Position numbers and translations under genes: made by a program. From assembly GCA_033026295.1 (NCBI GenBank), contig CM065182.1, forward strand, positions 1,364,001-1,428,000: a stretch of 64,000 bases of DNA. Direction: 5' to 3'. The notes under the pieces are model-generated. The model was not told where the DNA came from. It saw nothing but the letters and a program-made list of their open reading frames with translations, and did not search any database. Below are positions 23,885-34,649 of the stretch, one piece after another. How positions within the stretch are numbered: the stretch's first letter is position 1; each line of letters opens with the position of its first letter. The stretch is from Channa striata (lineage: Eukaryota; Chordata; Actinopteri; Anabantiformes; Channidae).

Positions 23885-24000
23885 CGGTATGTTCCATCTT
23901 CTGATTGAGTGAACACACCTGATCCAGGTGATGGGCAGTGGGTATTTGTAACACAAACAGCTGGGCTCCTTGAGGTCCAGGATTGGCTAACAGGAAAAAT
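23885..24000. repeat. Dispersed repeat, opposite-strand relative of 8636-8760
   Basis: The stretch 'gattgagtgaacacacctgat' and the later 'ctgggctccttgaggtccagg' mirror the 8.6 kb copy when reverse complemented. Confidence 0.5.
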
Positions 24001-25815
24001 AACATTTAAAAAGAAATACGAGTCTGTTGCTACAGCTCCTTACGCTGTAGGTATTTTTCTTATTCTCATTTTGTTACCGCAGAACTCCCCAAAGTTTTCT
24101 TATTCTTATCTCTGGTGGTACACCATGATTGGTAATAAGTCCACGAAACTGCGCTGTACTTGTTGTTATCGGAATTTTTATAAAAACAAGCTTCAAAACA
24201 GTCCACAACCAACACTGAGCATAGCCTAGAACAGCCTGTATTAAGGGTCCAAGCCCAGTCCAAGCACCTTTGGGACTATATAGACTAGTGGGGACACAAA
24301 GGGACTATGTCGTCCACGACATGGACGATTCCTGTTGGGGCTATAGATACTTCCTGCCTTACAAACTCTTGTCATCGCAGGCCTTTTCATATTGTTCTCT
24401 CAGGTGACTCACGGTGAAGGGCGGGTACAACATCAGCTGTTTCCAGCTTTGACGTCACACCATTACACCGTGTGTGGTTAGAAACTGAACTCAGAGAGCT
24501 GAAGAGGTCACGGGGTGTCAGAAAGTGGCCGGGCAGGAGAAGATGGGAAATAAAAGTGAAAAGCATCACGAGGAGTGTGTGTTGAAAAGAGAAACACACA
24601 CAAACTCCTCTCCGTCTCTGTCTCCACCCTTCTGGTTCTCCAGCGTCACTCCTGCAGTGAAGATAAGACCGAGCCGGGCTGTCAGCGGACGCCACATCTG
24701 TCGCAGGCGAGCAACAACAGTCGGTCTGGACTAACTGCAGTTCGGGTCTTAAGACACTTAACAATTGTCTCGGTTGACTGTCAGCACCAACTAGGGGGAA
24801 CTGGCACTGAGCAGAACCAATGAGGTCGATAGGACTGAATCCCATTCATACGGCTGGTTGTGCCAGCGTAAAGTTGCTTTTCCAAAGAAACTTTGTTTTT
24901 CACAATCCCTTTACAAAGGAAATGCTTCGGTTCACAGGTTGATATCTGTCGGCGACATGTGTCCGTATTCCAAAACAACGTGGTCAAGGAATTTTTAAGC
25001 TGCAAGAGCCCTGAAGGGTCGACTGCACGTCACCTTTTTCGTCACCACAACACCGTTTGGGAAAACTATTAGCTAACATCATATGCATTCGACAAAGGCT
25101 CTGCTGTTAAAACTAGGAGACAGGCGTGACTGATAATGCCTGAGGCCTGTAGCACAATGTGGCATCAGTGCTCATCCAGCTGCCTCGTTTTCATTCATCC
25201 ATTCCTTATTTCTGACCGTACCACAGTGTTAGCAAGTGTGGTCTGTTACCAGTGATCCCCGGAGTTTATCCCTGATTCAGTGGGATTTGTGGTGTTTGTT
25301 TCCGACACTGAATCACTGAAGTCTGACAATGAAGTTGCAACATATCATATTGTCATAACTGTTTGTCCTGAGAGGGGGTGGAGCTGATGAATCACCGTGG
25401 TAACAGATGCTGCTCCGCAGTAACTCACACAGATTCTTGAAAGGAGCAAAGTTTGTTTTTTTTTAATAAAGTGATAAGTAATAAAGAGATATTTGTAATA
25501 CATCAGTTCTGTACTAGTCCAGGATTTTTCTGTGTCACTGGGAGGATTGATCACTAACTGAGATCCTTTTTTTTCTCTTCAGGATTCCTGATTTTAAACT
25601 AACAATTTGATTTTTTGTTGTTTATTAGAAAAATATTCCATTTACTGTCAGATATTTCCCATGATGAAAATATGAACACGCTCACTGTTCCAATGAGTGT
25701 GACCTCTCCTCTCATTACTGTAATAGATTACTGTCACCAGCTCCTCATTCAACAAACCAGCATGTTTCTCCTGCAGAGTTTTATCGCACATACAGTCACA
25801 TCTGCTCAGATCACA
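24001..25815. other. Intergenic sequence, no gene seen
   Basis: No exon or RNA was recognised. Open frames on both strands overlap and lack motifs. Confidence 0.45.
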
Positions 25816-25820
25816 GGCTA

Positions 25821-25821
25821 A

Positions 25822-25853
<32 letters not shown>

Positions 25854-26063
25854 GAATCTATCCTTGTGCGGACACTCATTGACGTACTGCAATCCCTAAC
25901 CCTAACCATTCTAACCCTAAAACCCAGTATTGAACCTCAAAAATCCCTTTTTTTTAGGGCCAATGTTCTCACTTCACAAAAATGTCCTCGCTCTATTGTT
26001 AAAAATCGACGTTTGGTCCTCACTAAGTCGTATCAACAGGAACACACACACACACACACACTC
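25821..26063. repeat. Telomere-like (CCCTAA) containing dispersed repeat flanked by CA tracts
   Basis: The block starts with (CA)n at 25821-25848. It continues with 'cattgacgtactgcaatccc', TAACCCTAACCATTCTAACCCTAAAACCC, then 'caatgttctcacttcacaaa' and 'ggtcctcactaag', and ends in a second CA tract at 26042-26060. I recognise this order from an abundant interspersed family in fish genomes. It is not a true telomere. Confidence 0.6.
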
Positions 26064-26559
26064 CCTTCCTTCACATGCAGTAACTAATCACACTGGACCG
26101 TCCCCTCCCACATCTTAATGTACCTCAGTTAACCCGCCATTAGTGTGACCCCCACCCCTCTAACACACACACACACACATCTCATGAATTAAATTGTAGT
26201 ATTTTAAGTTTCTGTTATGTATCACATGTATTAAAGTCAATTTTTTACTTTGTTAAACTCATCTGATACTCCAAGAGCTTTACAACAATCACTGAGGCTT
26301 AATTACAGTGTTGACCCTGAGCTGGTTCTGGTTAAGACCCTCCAAGAACCAACCCCCCCAACCCCCCTTATCCTCACCCTCACAGAAGTGCAGGAACGCA
26401 GACTGTCATTTCATCCAGAAACTGAGTGCAGCTCCTTTAAAAGCTCAAGGTGTTGCATGTTATCGAAGCTTAGCAGAGGGGGGGCCAGGAGACAGCCGGG
26501 ACAGGGGGGGGGGGTGTTACAGTGCACACACGAAGCACTAACAGCGGCGAGGGCTCTGA
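26064..26559. other. Intergenic sequence with minor CA and G runs
   Basis: A short (CA)n lies at about 26164-26180 and a G10 run at about 26506-26515. No gene was seen. Confidence 0.45.
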
Positions 26560-26730
26560 GAAGATGAGCATTAAAAGGTGAAGGTTCGGGGCCTGTGGAG
26601 CGACGCTGTTTGTTTACTCCCAGTCGTGGAGCATAAACTGCAGTAAGTCACGCAGCGGGGCCCTTTGGATCTCCGTCCAGCCGTTTTACAGTAAAGGATT
26701 ATGGGTCATTAAAAAGAGGAACTGGATCAA
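26560..26730. promoter_or_regulatory. Candidate conserved non-coding element
   Basis: Non-repetitive mixed-composition sequence with a forkhead-like TGTTTGTTTAC, CATAAACTGCAG and a TTTACAG-TAAAGGATTATGG stretch. The regulatory suggestion is inference from texture only. Confidence 0.2.
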
Positions 26731-27672
26731 AACAACGTGCTGCGATGAAAAATGTGGACGCCTCCCAGACGCAATGTAGCAATCAAATCGAAACACGGTG
26801 TACTTCCGCGAGCGACCTCACCAAACCCACGCTCCCGCAGTCAGCCAAGCTCCAAACACGTATCCCATGGTGCATTGCAAGCCGTCGCCGGCCGCTTGTC
26901 TTGTAAACGTCAGCCGTGCAGAGATAGCGTTAAATCCTCCAGAGCTTGAACCCAAGAGAAAGACATTTTTCTTCCCAACTCCACCTTGCGCTGAAAAGTA
27001 AATGTTTAAGCGAGCTGCGATAAACAGCCTTAAATCATCAGCGTCGGCCGTGCGCGCTCACCTTGTGGAGAAACGGAGGAATTCTGGGAAAGAAAAGTTG
27101 TCCTTTGGCTGTGTCTTTGGAAGCCTCGGAAGCATGAGAGGTGAAAGTTGTGTGCACATAATTCAAGCGGCAGACGGAGACAAAGACGCGAGGACACGCA
27201 CAGTTAAAACAGATTGTGTTTAAGGTTACCAGCCTCCTGGCTGCCGTCCCCGTCCGTGTTTCTGATGGTGCCAAGATAGGACGGCAGGTCAGCGCGTGCA
27301 CCCTAAATACCAGTGGCAGAGACAGAGCTGTGGAAAATTGGTGGCAATTTATTTTTAAAAACACGTCTCTGGGAAACGTTATCTTGTCTGATGCATAATG
27401 AAAACAAATTCCTGTCTTTGCTCGTGCTGTAAACACAGATTAGTGGTTTTATTTAACAATATATTTGCTTGACTTTGCCCCGTCTGTCTTCCTGAAACCA
27501 AACAAATCATTAATTTAATCACAGTTTTTCAGGCGGGACGGCACAGCGCGGCCACGAGGTTACAGTAACAGCAGAACACACCAGACGTCCCCTCTGTCCA
27601 CTCGCAATCCACTGAGAGCGAGCCGCCTCCATGACATTCAACTGTCATGTACTTTGCATTTACATGTAAGAA

Positions 27673-27674
<2 letters not shown>

Positions 27675-27737
<63 letters not shown>
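27675..27737. repeat. (GT)n microsatellite
   Basis: About 31 uninterrupted GT units. Confidence 0.95.
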
Positions 27738-27738
<1 letters not shown>

Positions 27739-30700
27739 AATGACTGTGCAGCTGTAGAAAAGTATGAAAATGCGGCTTTAATGAGGAGCTTTGAACAAAA
27801 ACAGACGGAGCTACAACCTTTGCTGTTTATTGTCTTGGAAGAAAACACTTCACAATCACTTTTATTCCTCACAATGTCGGGATGGGAGAGGCCTTCATGG
27901 AGCCAAAGCCGTCCAGACCAAACTGCAGTCACAATCCCTGTTTAAATTATGCTGGGATGCAAAATTTTTGAATGGACGAGGCTAAGTTTGTTAACAGGAA
28001 ACTCGATGCAAAAAGGGCAGGACACAAGTTAAGAGAAAAAAAACCCTCTGGTTGAGGTCAGAGAAAGATGGTGGATTTAAAGATTTAAAGAGGTTCAACG
28101 TTATTGTTCGTCACTCGGGAATCTCGGTTATATCCAAATGTAAACTCATCGGTAGAGTCAGAGCTGAGGTGTGTGTGTGCACTCACCCAGGACAACAGGG
28201 ACAGCGTCCCCGCGCACACTGAGGGCGGAGCGGCCTCGTTCACCGGCTGGAAACCGTCCGGATCCGGCCATGTCCTGGACTGGTCCCCGCTCTCCATCGA
28301 CGTCAGTTTGCTCAGCGTTTCACTTCTGCTCTGCCCCTCTGTCTCTCCCGGGAGCCGGCATGTCTTTTGCAGAGCTAATAGCTGGCTCCTTGTTGCCTTG
28401 TTGTCTTCCTCTCAACGCCTCAGACGAACGCAGCGATTTCAAAGATCCTGCGTCTTCCCATCACTTTGGATTGTTTGAGTCGTTTTAAGGGGAAAAAGGT
28501 AAAAGCTGAAAAGGTCAAACGGACAGACAGAAACTACATGAAACCAACGGGCTGGGGTCACAGAGGTGGAAACACAAAACTGCTCTGGACATATTACGAC
28601 TTTATTCTAGAAATTTCTTTTGGTTCCCTTTTTCATAGAGTTTTACATTATTGTTCTTTTGCCGTCTGTCTTCCTGTCGCCGTGTTGCACTGAGCACAAA
28701 TTCAGTCTCTAATCCTGGGGACGCCCGGTGGGTAGTCTGGGATTCCATCCTACAGACTTCTACATCCGAGCCTGATGCTCTACTGTCCCACATTTGTATG
28801 TTTTAACTGAGTTGCTTCAAACAAGACTATGAACAGACGCTCTGGTCCTGGTCCTGTGTCTTCTAGGCCGGTCCACTAATCCATCCATGACTAATTTCAT
28901 CTGAGTGGCAACTTTTTATTAGAAATATCCTGATAAATACAGTTATTAGTGATCATATTCATAGAGGAAGAGGAATTGCTGACCGTTGGGGACATTTCAT
29001 GAGGCTGCTTGAAGAGCATTTCTGTGAAATCACTGGACTCCAAATGATGCTTGAATCCACCTCACGTGGTTTTAAAGGTTTTAACGAAGATTTGGACAGA
29101 GTTTGTCGTTGAACCGAAGGTGGAGAGCATCTGTACTTTACTGGAGCTTTATTCTTCCCAAAGTATCAGACACGCAGCTGAGACTCACTGTCGTCCTAAA
29201 TTGTCAGTAAGTTCAGTTCTGCAGAAATAAGAAGCTGCAGTGAATATAAACATGTGAATCAAACCTTCGTGTCTTCTATGACCCCAGGTAAAAATTTCAC
29301 ACGACTCATTTTTCTCAATTTTTTTAGGGCCCCTTGAGGGGCCTGACCCCCACGACTAAGGGAACGACTAGCTTGAATTAACTTCAAGTGAAGGAGACTT
29401 TAGCACAGGCTGAGTAATTTTACAGAAGTATTTTCATAGTTGTTGGAGAAACATTTGGAGAGAAAGATTTTATAATTTCATTGTGATGCATTTTACACTA
29501 AATGAAGTCACAGGAGACATTTTTACAGCAGAAAAGATTCTTGTACTTGTAATAAAGTTCTGTGTCTCTGTACTATTCTACTTCTACTTAGGCCTTTTCA
29601 TCCCACAGCGACGATGTGGAAACGAGTGGGGTGACACAGCCTTCCTGGTATTATTTTATTTGGCAGTTCTACTGTATGAGTAGCACAGGCAGCCTCCTCC
29701 TCCTCCTCCTCCTCCTCCTCCTCCTCCTCACCCCTCACCTCCCCCTCGGTATCTCTCAGCTCCCAGGAAGCTGCCGGGCTTGGCTGGAGCCAGAGTTCTG
29801 CCCCATCCATCATCCTTATCAGGGAGAGTCTGGCTGCAGCGAGGAGAGAAGAGGAGAAGAAGAAAAGGTGAAGATCGGCTTCAGAATATGAGGAAAAATC
29901 TCAAGTTTTACCAAGTGATGCAAAGGTGCAAAACCTGCCGCGACGTCCAGATGCACCATGAAGAAGTTTGTGTCGGGGACAGAGGTGCAGGATGGGGGTG
30001 TGGGGGGGTCGGGCAAACAATAACAGCATCCAGCCACATCAAAGCCCCCATTTAGATTCTGGCTGGTTGAGTGGGTGCATGGCTGGGAATGGGTGGTGGT
30101 GGTGGTGGTGCTCTGCGGTTACAGTCGCTCATCAAAGCCTCGGCAGCGGTCTGACCCCGCACCAGCACAGTTTGGAACATCTTTTACAGCCAGGCTTCAA
30201 ATAAACAAAACTAAAGAGCAGGAATGTCCGAACCGGCTGCTTCGCCGCTGATAAAGAGTTTACAGTCGGAGCTGACGGTGCTGTGGATGGAGCCCAACGC
30301 CATAACTGTCAGCGTGTCCTCAGATGTCTGAGGCAGCGCTAAACAGACTGGAAACACTTTCGCTATCAAAGCGCAGGCAGGAAGATGTGGGTTTAATAAT
30401 CGTCCCGTGAAAACAGAACACGGTAATAATCTGAAGTGTGTTAAACAAATATAGGCCAGGCACAATTTGGAGCCATTCACTCGAAATCAGAAGCAGATTT
30501 ATTCCACAAGTGAATTCAGTGTCAACAGAAATCACAGCATAAACACGAATGAACCAAAGTAAGAGAACAGCCGCGAACATGACGGCAGAGTTTGACTGAG
30601 AAAAAAGAGCAACAGGAAGCTGTTGTGTTGCTTTTTGTGGCATTAAAAGGAAAAGAATAATTTATTATTGACTTCAGGTCGGGTCAAATATTTGACCTTA

Positions 30701-31270
30701 GAAATCAGAATTTGCTAAAACTTGCACATATTTATCATCATGTTTATTATGAAGTCTGGAGTTCTTGTTAAAAGTCGTTTTAATTAACCAAACATTATTT
30801 GATCTTTTTGAATAAACCATTTATCTTAAACTTTAGCCAAAATGGCTCCTGAGTCACAAATAGTATTTGTGAATTTTTAACATGGTGAATTTTACTTTAC
30901 AAGCAAAGATCACAGTTTTCTGTACATAACTTTGTATTGTCTTTACAGCAAAGTTCAATATTCTTTTTGTGCTTCTCCCAGTTTGTACAGTGACACAATA
31001 TAATTCCATGTACTTTCTAAGTCGATATAAGTCGTCAACGGTCTCACTCTCAGTGCAGGTTTCAGGTTTTTGTTGGTTTACATCACGGATTCATCCAACA
31101 ACAACACAGCACACGAACTAAAATAACTTCTCCTCGTTTTGTAAAACTGCAGCTTTAAAAGCGACAAAGCGACTCCGCCATCTGAAACCACCAACCACAG
31201 AAAGCTCCCTGGCTGGGTGTAAGTGAATTTCAGCATTATGTTTTAACTAATAACTAAAATATAATCAGCG
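27738..31270. other. Intergenic sequence, no gene seen
   Basis: It includes a fragment near 28700-28790 resembling the tail of a dispersed repeat, a CTC tract (listed separately) and a short GGT tract at about 30091-30110. No coding exon was recognised. Confidence 0.45.
29693..29729. repeat. (CTC)n trinucleotide microsatellite
   Basis: About 12 CTC units. They create artefactual poly-Leu and poly-Glu open frames on the two strands. Confidence 0.9.
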
Positions 31271-31279
31271 TTTCCTCCT

Positions 31280-31600
31280 GATTGTGCACAGAGATACTGC
31301 CACGCAGGGAGCATCTACCCTCTCGCCAGCGCCTGAGGGAAACATAAAGTCATTCATCTTGATGATCACAAAAAAACAAGAGCAATCCATCTCGGTGGAG
31401 ATGAATGGGCTTCTCCAGGGCTGGAAACGTAATAAAAGTGGCTCTCTAATGGTGTATAGTCGTATTAGTGCCCGTTTATAAAAGCCATAAGGCCAGTGTC
31501 AGGCCGGCAGGGAAACGCAGCATAATTGCAGCGCTGTACAGACGTGGATCAGTCTCTGATAACATTAAAGCAGAGCTTCCTTTGTGTGGTGGTGGTCTGC
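31280..31600. promoter_or_regulatory. Candidate conserved non-coding element
   Basis: This block is free of repeats and rich in homeodomain and TTTATAAA-type motifs. Examples are CATAAAGTCATTCATC, CGTAATAAAAG, CGTTTATAAAAGCCATAAGG and GCATAATTGCAGC. It lies in an otherwise featureless desert. Long-range control of hand1 or of a gene outside the window is a guess. Confidence 0.25.
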
Positions 31601-32080
31601 TCTGCACCACTGTAAATGGTTTTGGCGTGAGCCAGACGAGCAGCGGCTTTGAAGCTGCAGAGTGTCGCAGCGGCCGGGGCTCAGCTGATGCCGCAGCTGA
31701 CGGGCCGAGCGCGGCCCTTTGGACTGGAGGCGCTGCTCTGCTGTGTGATGTCATTAAAGCTGCGTCCTCGCCACATGCTGACAGGAAGTCACAGGTCATT
31801 CATGGGCATATGGCAGCAGGTTTACCGTGAAAATCAACTGCTTAGACTGTGTCACGTCCACTGTGTCCTCAGATCAGTTCCTGCCATTCTCACATGTACC
31901 TTCAGTTGTGTTTCCCCTGCTGCAACAGTCAATTTTTATTTTAGGGCCACTTACACATCATAGTTCACAACACATGTCAGATTACCATACATTATTTTTC
32001 TGATGATTTTATGGGTGGCACATAATTATATATATTTTAAGTTCTCACACGCTTTATTAATCTCTATTTTAAATTGTTGC

Positions 32081-32165
32081 TAAACAGCTGCATGTGTTGT
32101 GTGACCAGGAGGAACCAGGAATCAAACCACCAAATCTGGGGTTCAACCACAGTTGCACCCTTTAA
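32081..32165. repeat. Possible tail fragment of a dispersed repeat
   Basis: The wording 'accaggaatcaaaccacc' and 'ggggttcaaccac' recalls the end of a common fish repeat. The fragment is short and diverged. Confidence 0.3.
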
Positions 32166-33594
32166 TAAATTCTATATTAAATAAAAAAAAAAAATAGCCT
32201 ATTCATTGGATCCACTGGATCCAATCATTTCCACTGGGAAAAGCTTCTGCCCTCAGGTCTGATGCTGCTTTTATGGTCCGGATTGTCTTGCGTAAGGTTG
32301 GTAAAGCAAATGAGTTTCAAATGTTCCTGATTAAAAAAGAGAAATGTTTGTTCTGTTTCATGATATTGTCATGCAGACATCTTTAACCACTCTAAACTTT
32401 AAGCCATTATTAGCACAAAATGTATTTGTAATGTTCACGTTCTGTCGAACTGTGTTATTCGTTGCGGTGGCAACAGAATGACCGACTGGAATATGATCAC
32501 AGACGACAATTGTTAATAGAACTAAAGTAAACAAAGAGGTAGAGGAGGGTCAGGCCAGATCGAAGTTCGTATCCGTACTGACATCCGTCACTGACGCAGC
32601 AAAGAGTCATATCACGGATCATTTTGGATAAATGTAAAAAAAAAGTTTGGATTGAAGTCAGGTGAGGAACTGCATGAGTTCTCTTTTCGTGACCTTGATA
32701 TCCCAGGAACACTTTGAGGGAATTCACTCAAAATGAGCCAACTAGGACTAGAGGATGAACTGATTAGATGTGGGTCTGATATGAGTCTGGATAGACATGC
32801 ACGTGAACGGCAACGTAACGACTTGATGATGGCAGAGAATTCGAGGTTCTTCGCTCAACCAGACAACACTCTTTTTTTCTAACCCTAACGAAACCTAATC
32901 AGCAAACACTGTCATAACGCTGTGATGCCGCTGCACTCCAGGACTGGATGTTTTGGCAGAAACTAAAGCTGCCTGTAAATTCAGCAGAGCTATCAGTGAT
33001 CTACAACTCCGCTCAGGGTGGAAATAAGTAGGAAACAACGGAAAACAATACGATTCTGCAACAAACACGTCACAGCTGGAGTTAGTCTGGAATAACTTTA
33101 ATTAGCACTGAAAAAAAAAGTTATATGCATCATCTAAAACCCCAGAACCACCATTTTAATTCAGATTCTGAAGACCAGGCTCACAAGACTACTAAAAATG
33201 ATTTACTAGTAAAGCTATGAACACATACTCACATCTCACACTCGCATCTCCATGCCTCATGCATGTCTCTGTTTTAATCTCCGCCTCAATAAAAACACTG
33301 GTCTTGTTCTGACCCAGTTACAGCTGAACCCACAAACATGCCAAAATCACTTTGATATCACAGACACACAGTCTGCAGTTTTTTTAATTGACTTTTAATT
33401 ATTACGAATGAGCCCATGAAACAACAAAAACCCATTCTTATCCTCATGTGTTTACATTCACAAATAACTTCAGAAAATTTCTGAATCAGCAAACAGAAAC
33501 TGAATCCTACATTCTACAGCCTGGATTAGCCACTCACACAGATCCACTCATTCTTTCTTCACAGATGAAGACATTAGTTTGCAGTAAAGGTGAA

Positions 33595-33628
33595 AATAAA
33601 TGCACATTTATTCATTGCAAACAATGAA
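33595..33628. repeat. Two adjoining short palindromes
   Basis: AATAAATG-ca-CATTTATT (33595-33612) is followed, with two shared bases, by TTCATTG-caaa-CAATGAA (33611-33628). Both are perfect. The first presents AATAAA on both strands. Confidence 0.7.
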
Positions 33629-34080
33629 TAACATGCAAAAATTGCAAACAATTTCTTCGGTTTTCCAACTACTGGATGAAAAAAATCTGCACAATATGGC
33701 AACTGCTGAAAATATGATTCATTTAGATGATTCAAATGATTAGATTTATGCCGCTAAACTGTCATTGAGCAGCAGAAAAATACTAATGTTGAACTGAAGT
33801 ACTTCAAAACTGTATTTAATTATTTCCCACCACTGCACAGAGGTGATGCAGTGCGATGGAGTTCACGTGCTGGATACTTACGTCAAAGTGTAAGCACTTG
33901 TCTAAAACACACTACACAAGTACCACTTCAGATTCTTTATTGAAATTAAAGGAGCGAAGCCTTAAACTTTACTCAAAATACAACAGATCAAGTGCTCCAC
34001 TCTCAAGGGCGAAAATTATGGCAAACAAATGTTACAGTAATTAATAAAAAATGTAGAATAAATTGTCAAGAAACTTGGTT

Positions 34081-34123
34081 TAGATAAAAGTTTCTAAACT
34101 TTTATCTAAGTTTAGAAACTTTT
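34081..34123. repeat. Two overlapping perfect palindromes
   Basis: TAGATAAAAGTTT-ct-AAACTTTTATCTA occupies 34081-34108. AAAAGTTTCTAAACTT-ttatct-AAGTTTAGAAACTTTT occupies 34086-34123. The middle arm can pair with either side. There is no open frame. Confidence 0.8.
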
Positions 34124-34439
34124 TTTTAGTTACTACTGGTGAAGTCTAAGCATATTTGAATAAATTCATATGCTGACAGGTTAATCCATGATAATAGAAA
34201 TTAATTCAATTATGTTTCCAGAATCTTCACCTGGAAAAAGTCACTAGTAACTAGTAACTGAGGCTGTGACACTGTGTTTTGAGTCTGGTCTTTTCCTGTC
34301 ATTTGCAGTGGACTAAAGGAAGACTCACAGGAAAATGGTTCCAGTAAATTTCAACAAGCACACGGTTGTAAATTAGTACAGTACTGCAGTAAATGTACTT
34401 CATACACACATCGTTGCCCTGCCGTGTTATGAAGCACAA

Positions 34440-34640
34440 ATTAATTAAGTGCTTTCTGTCCTGAAAGAGGAAGAGAGAGAGAAATTCCTCCCCAGGCCAT
34501 TAAACTCCCCCAGAGCCAGAGGCATTTCGGAGAGCTCGACCTCCGTGTCCTGAGCGGCATTTTTAACCCCCAGCACCTAAACGACGGGGCAGCGAATTAA
34601 TTATCTGAGCAGCGTGTGATGGGAGTTTTTAAAAATACAA
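34440..34640. promoter_or_regulatory. Candidate conserved non-coding element
   Basis: The block is bounded by AATTAATTAAG and GAATTAATTATC homeodomain-type cores. Between them is a non-repetitive, less AT-rich core (cattaaactcccccagagcc ... acctaaacgacgg). It looks like an enhancer block rather than neutral desert, but conservation cannot be measured here. Confidence 0.25.
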
Positions 34641-34649
34641 AAAAAAAAC

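Noticed and set aside
25897..25925. Telomere or chromosome end
   Set aside because: Only a few imperfect CCCTAA units occur, inside a recognised dispersed repeat order.
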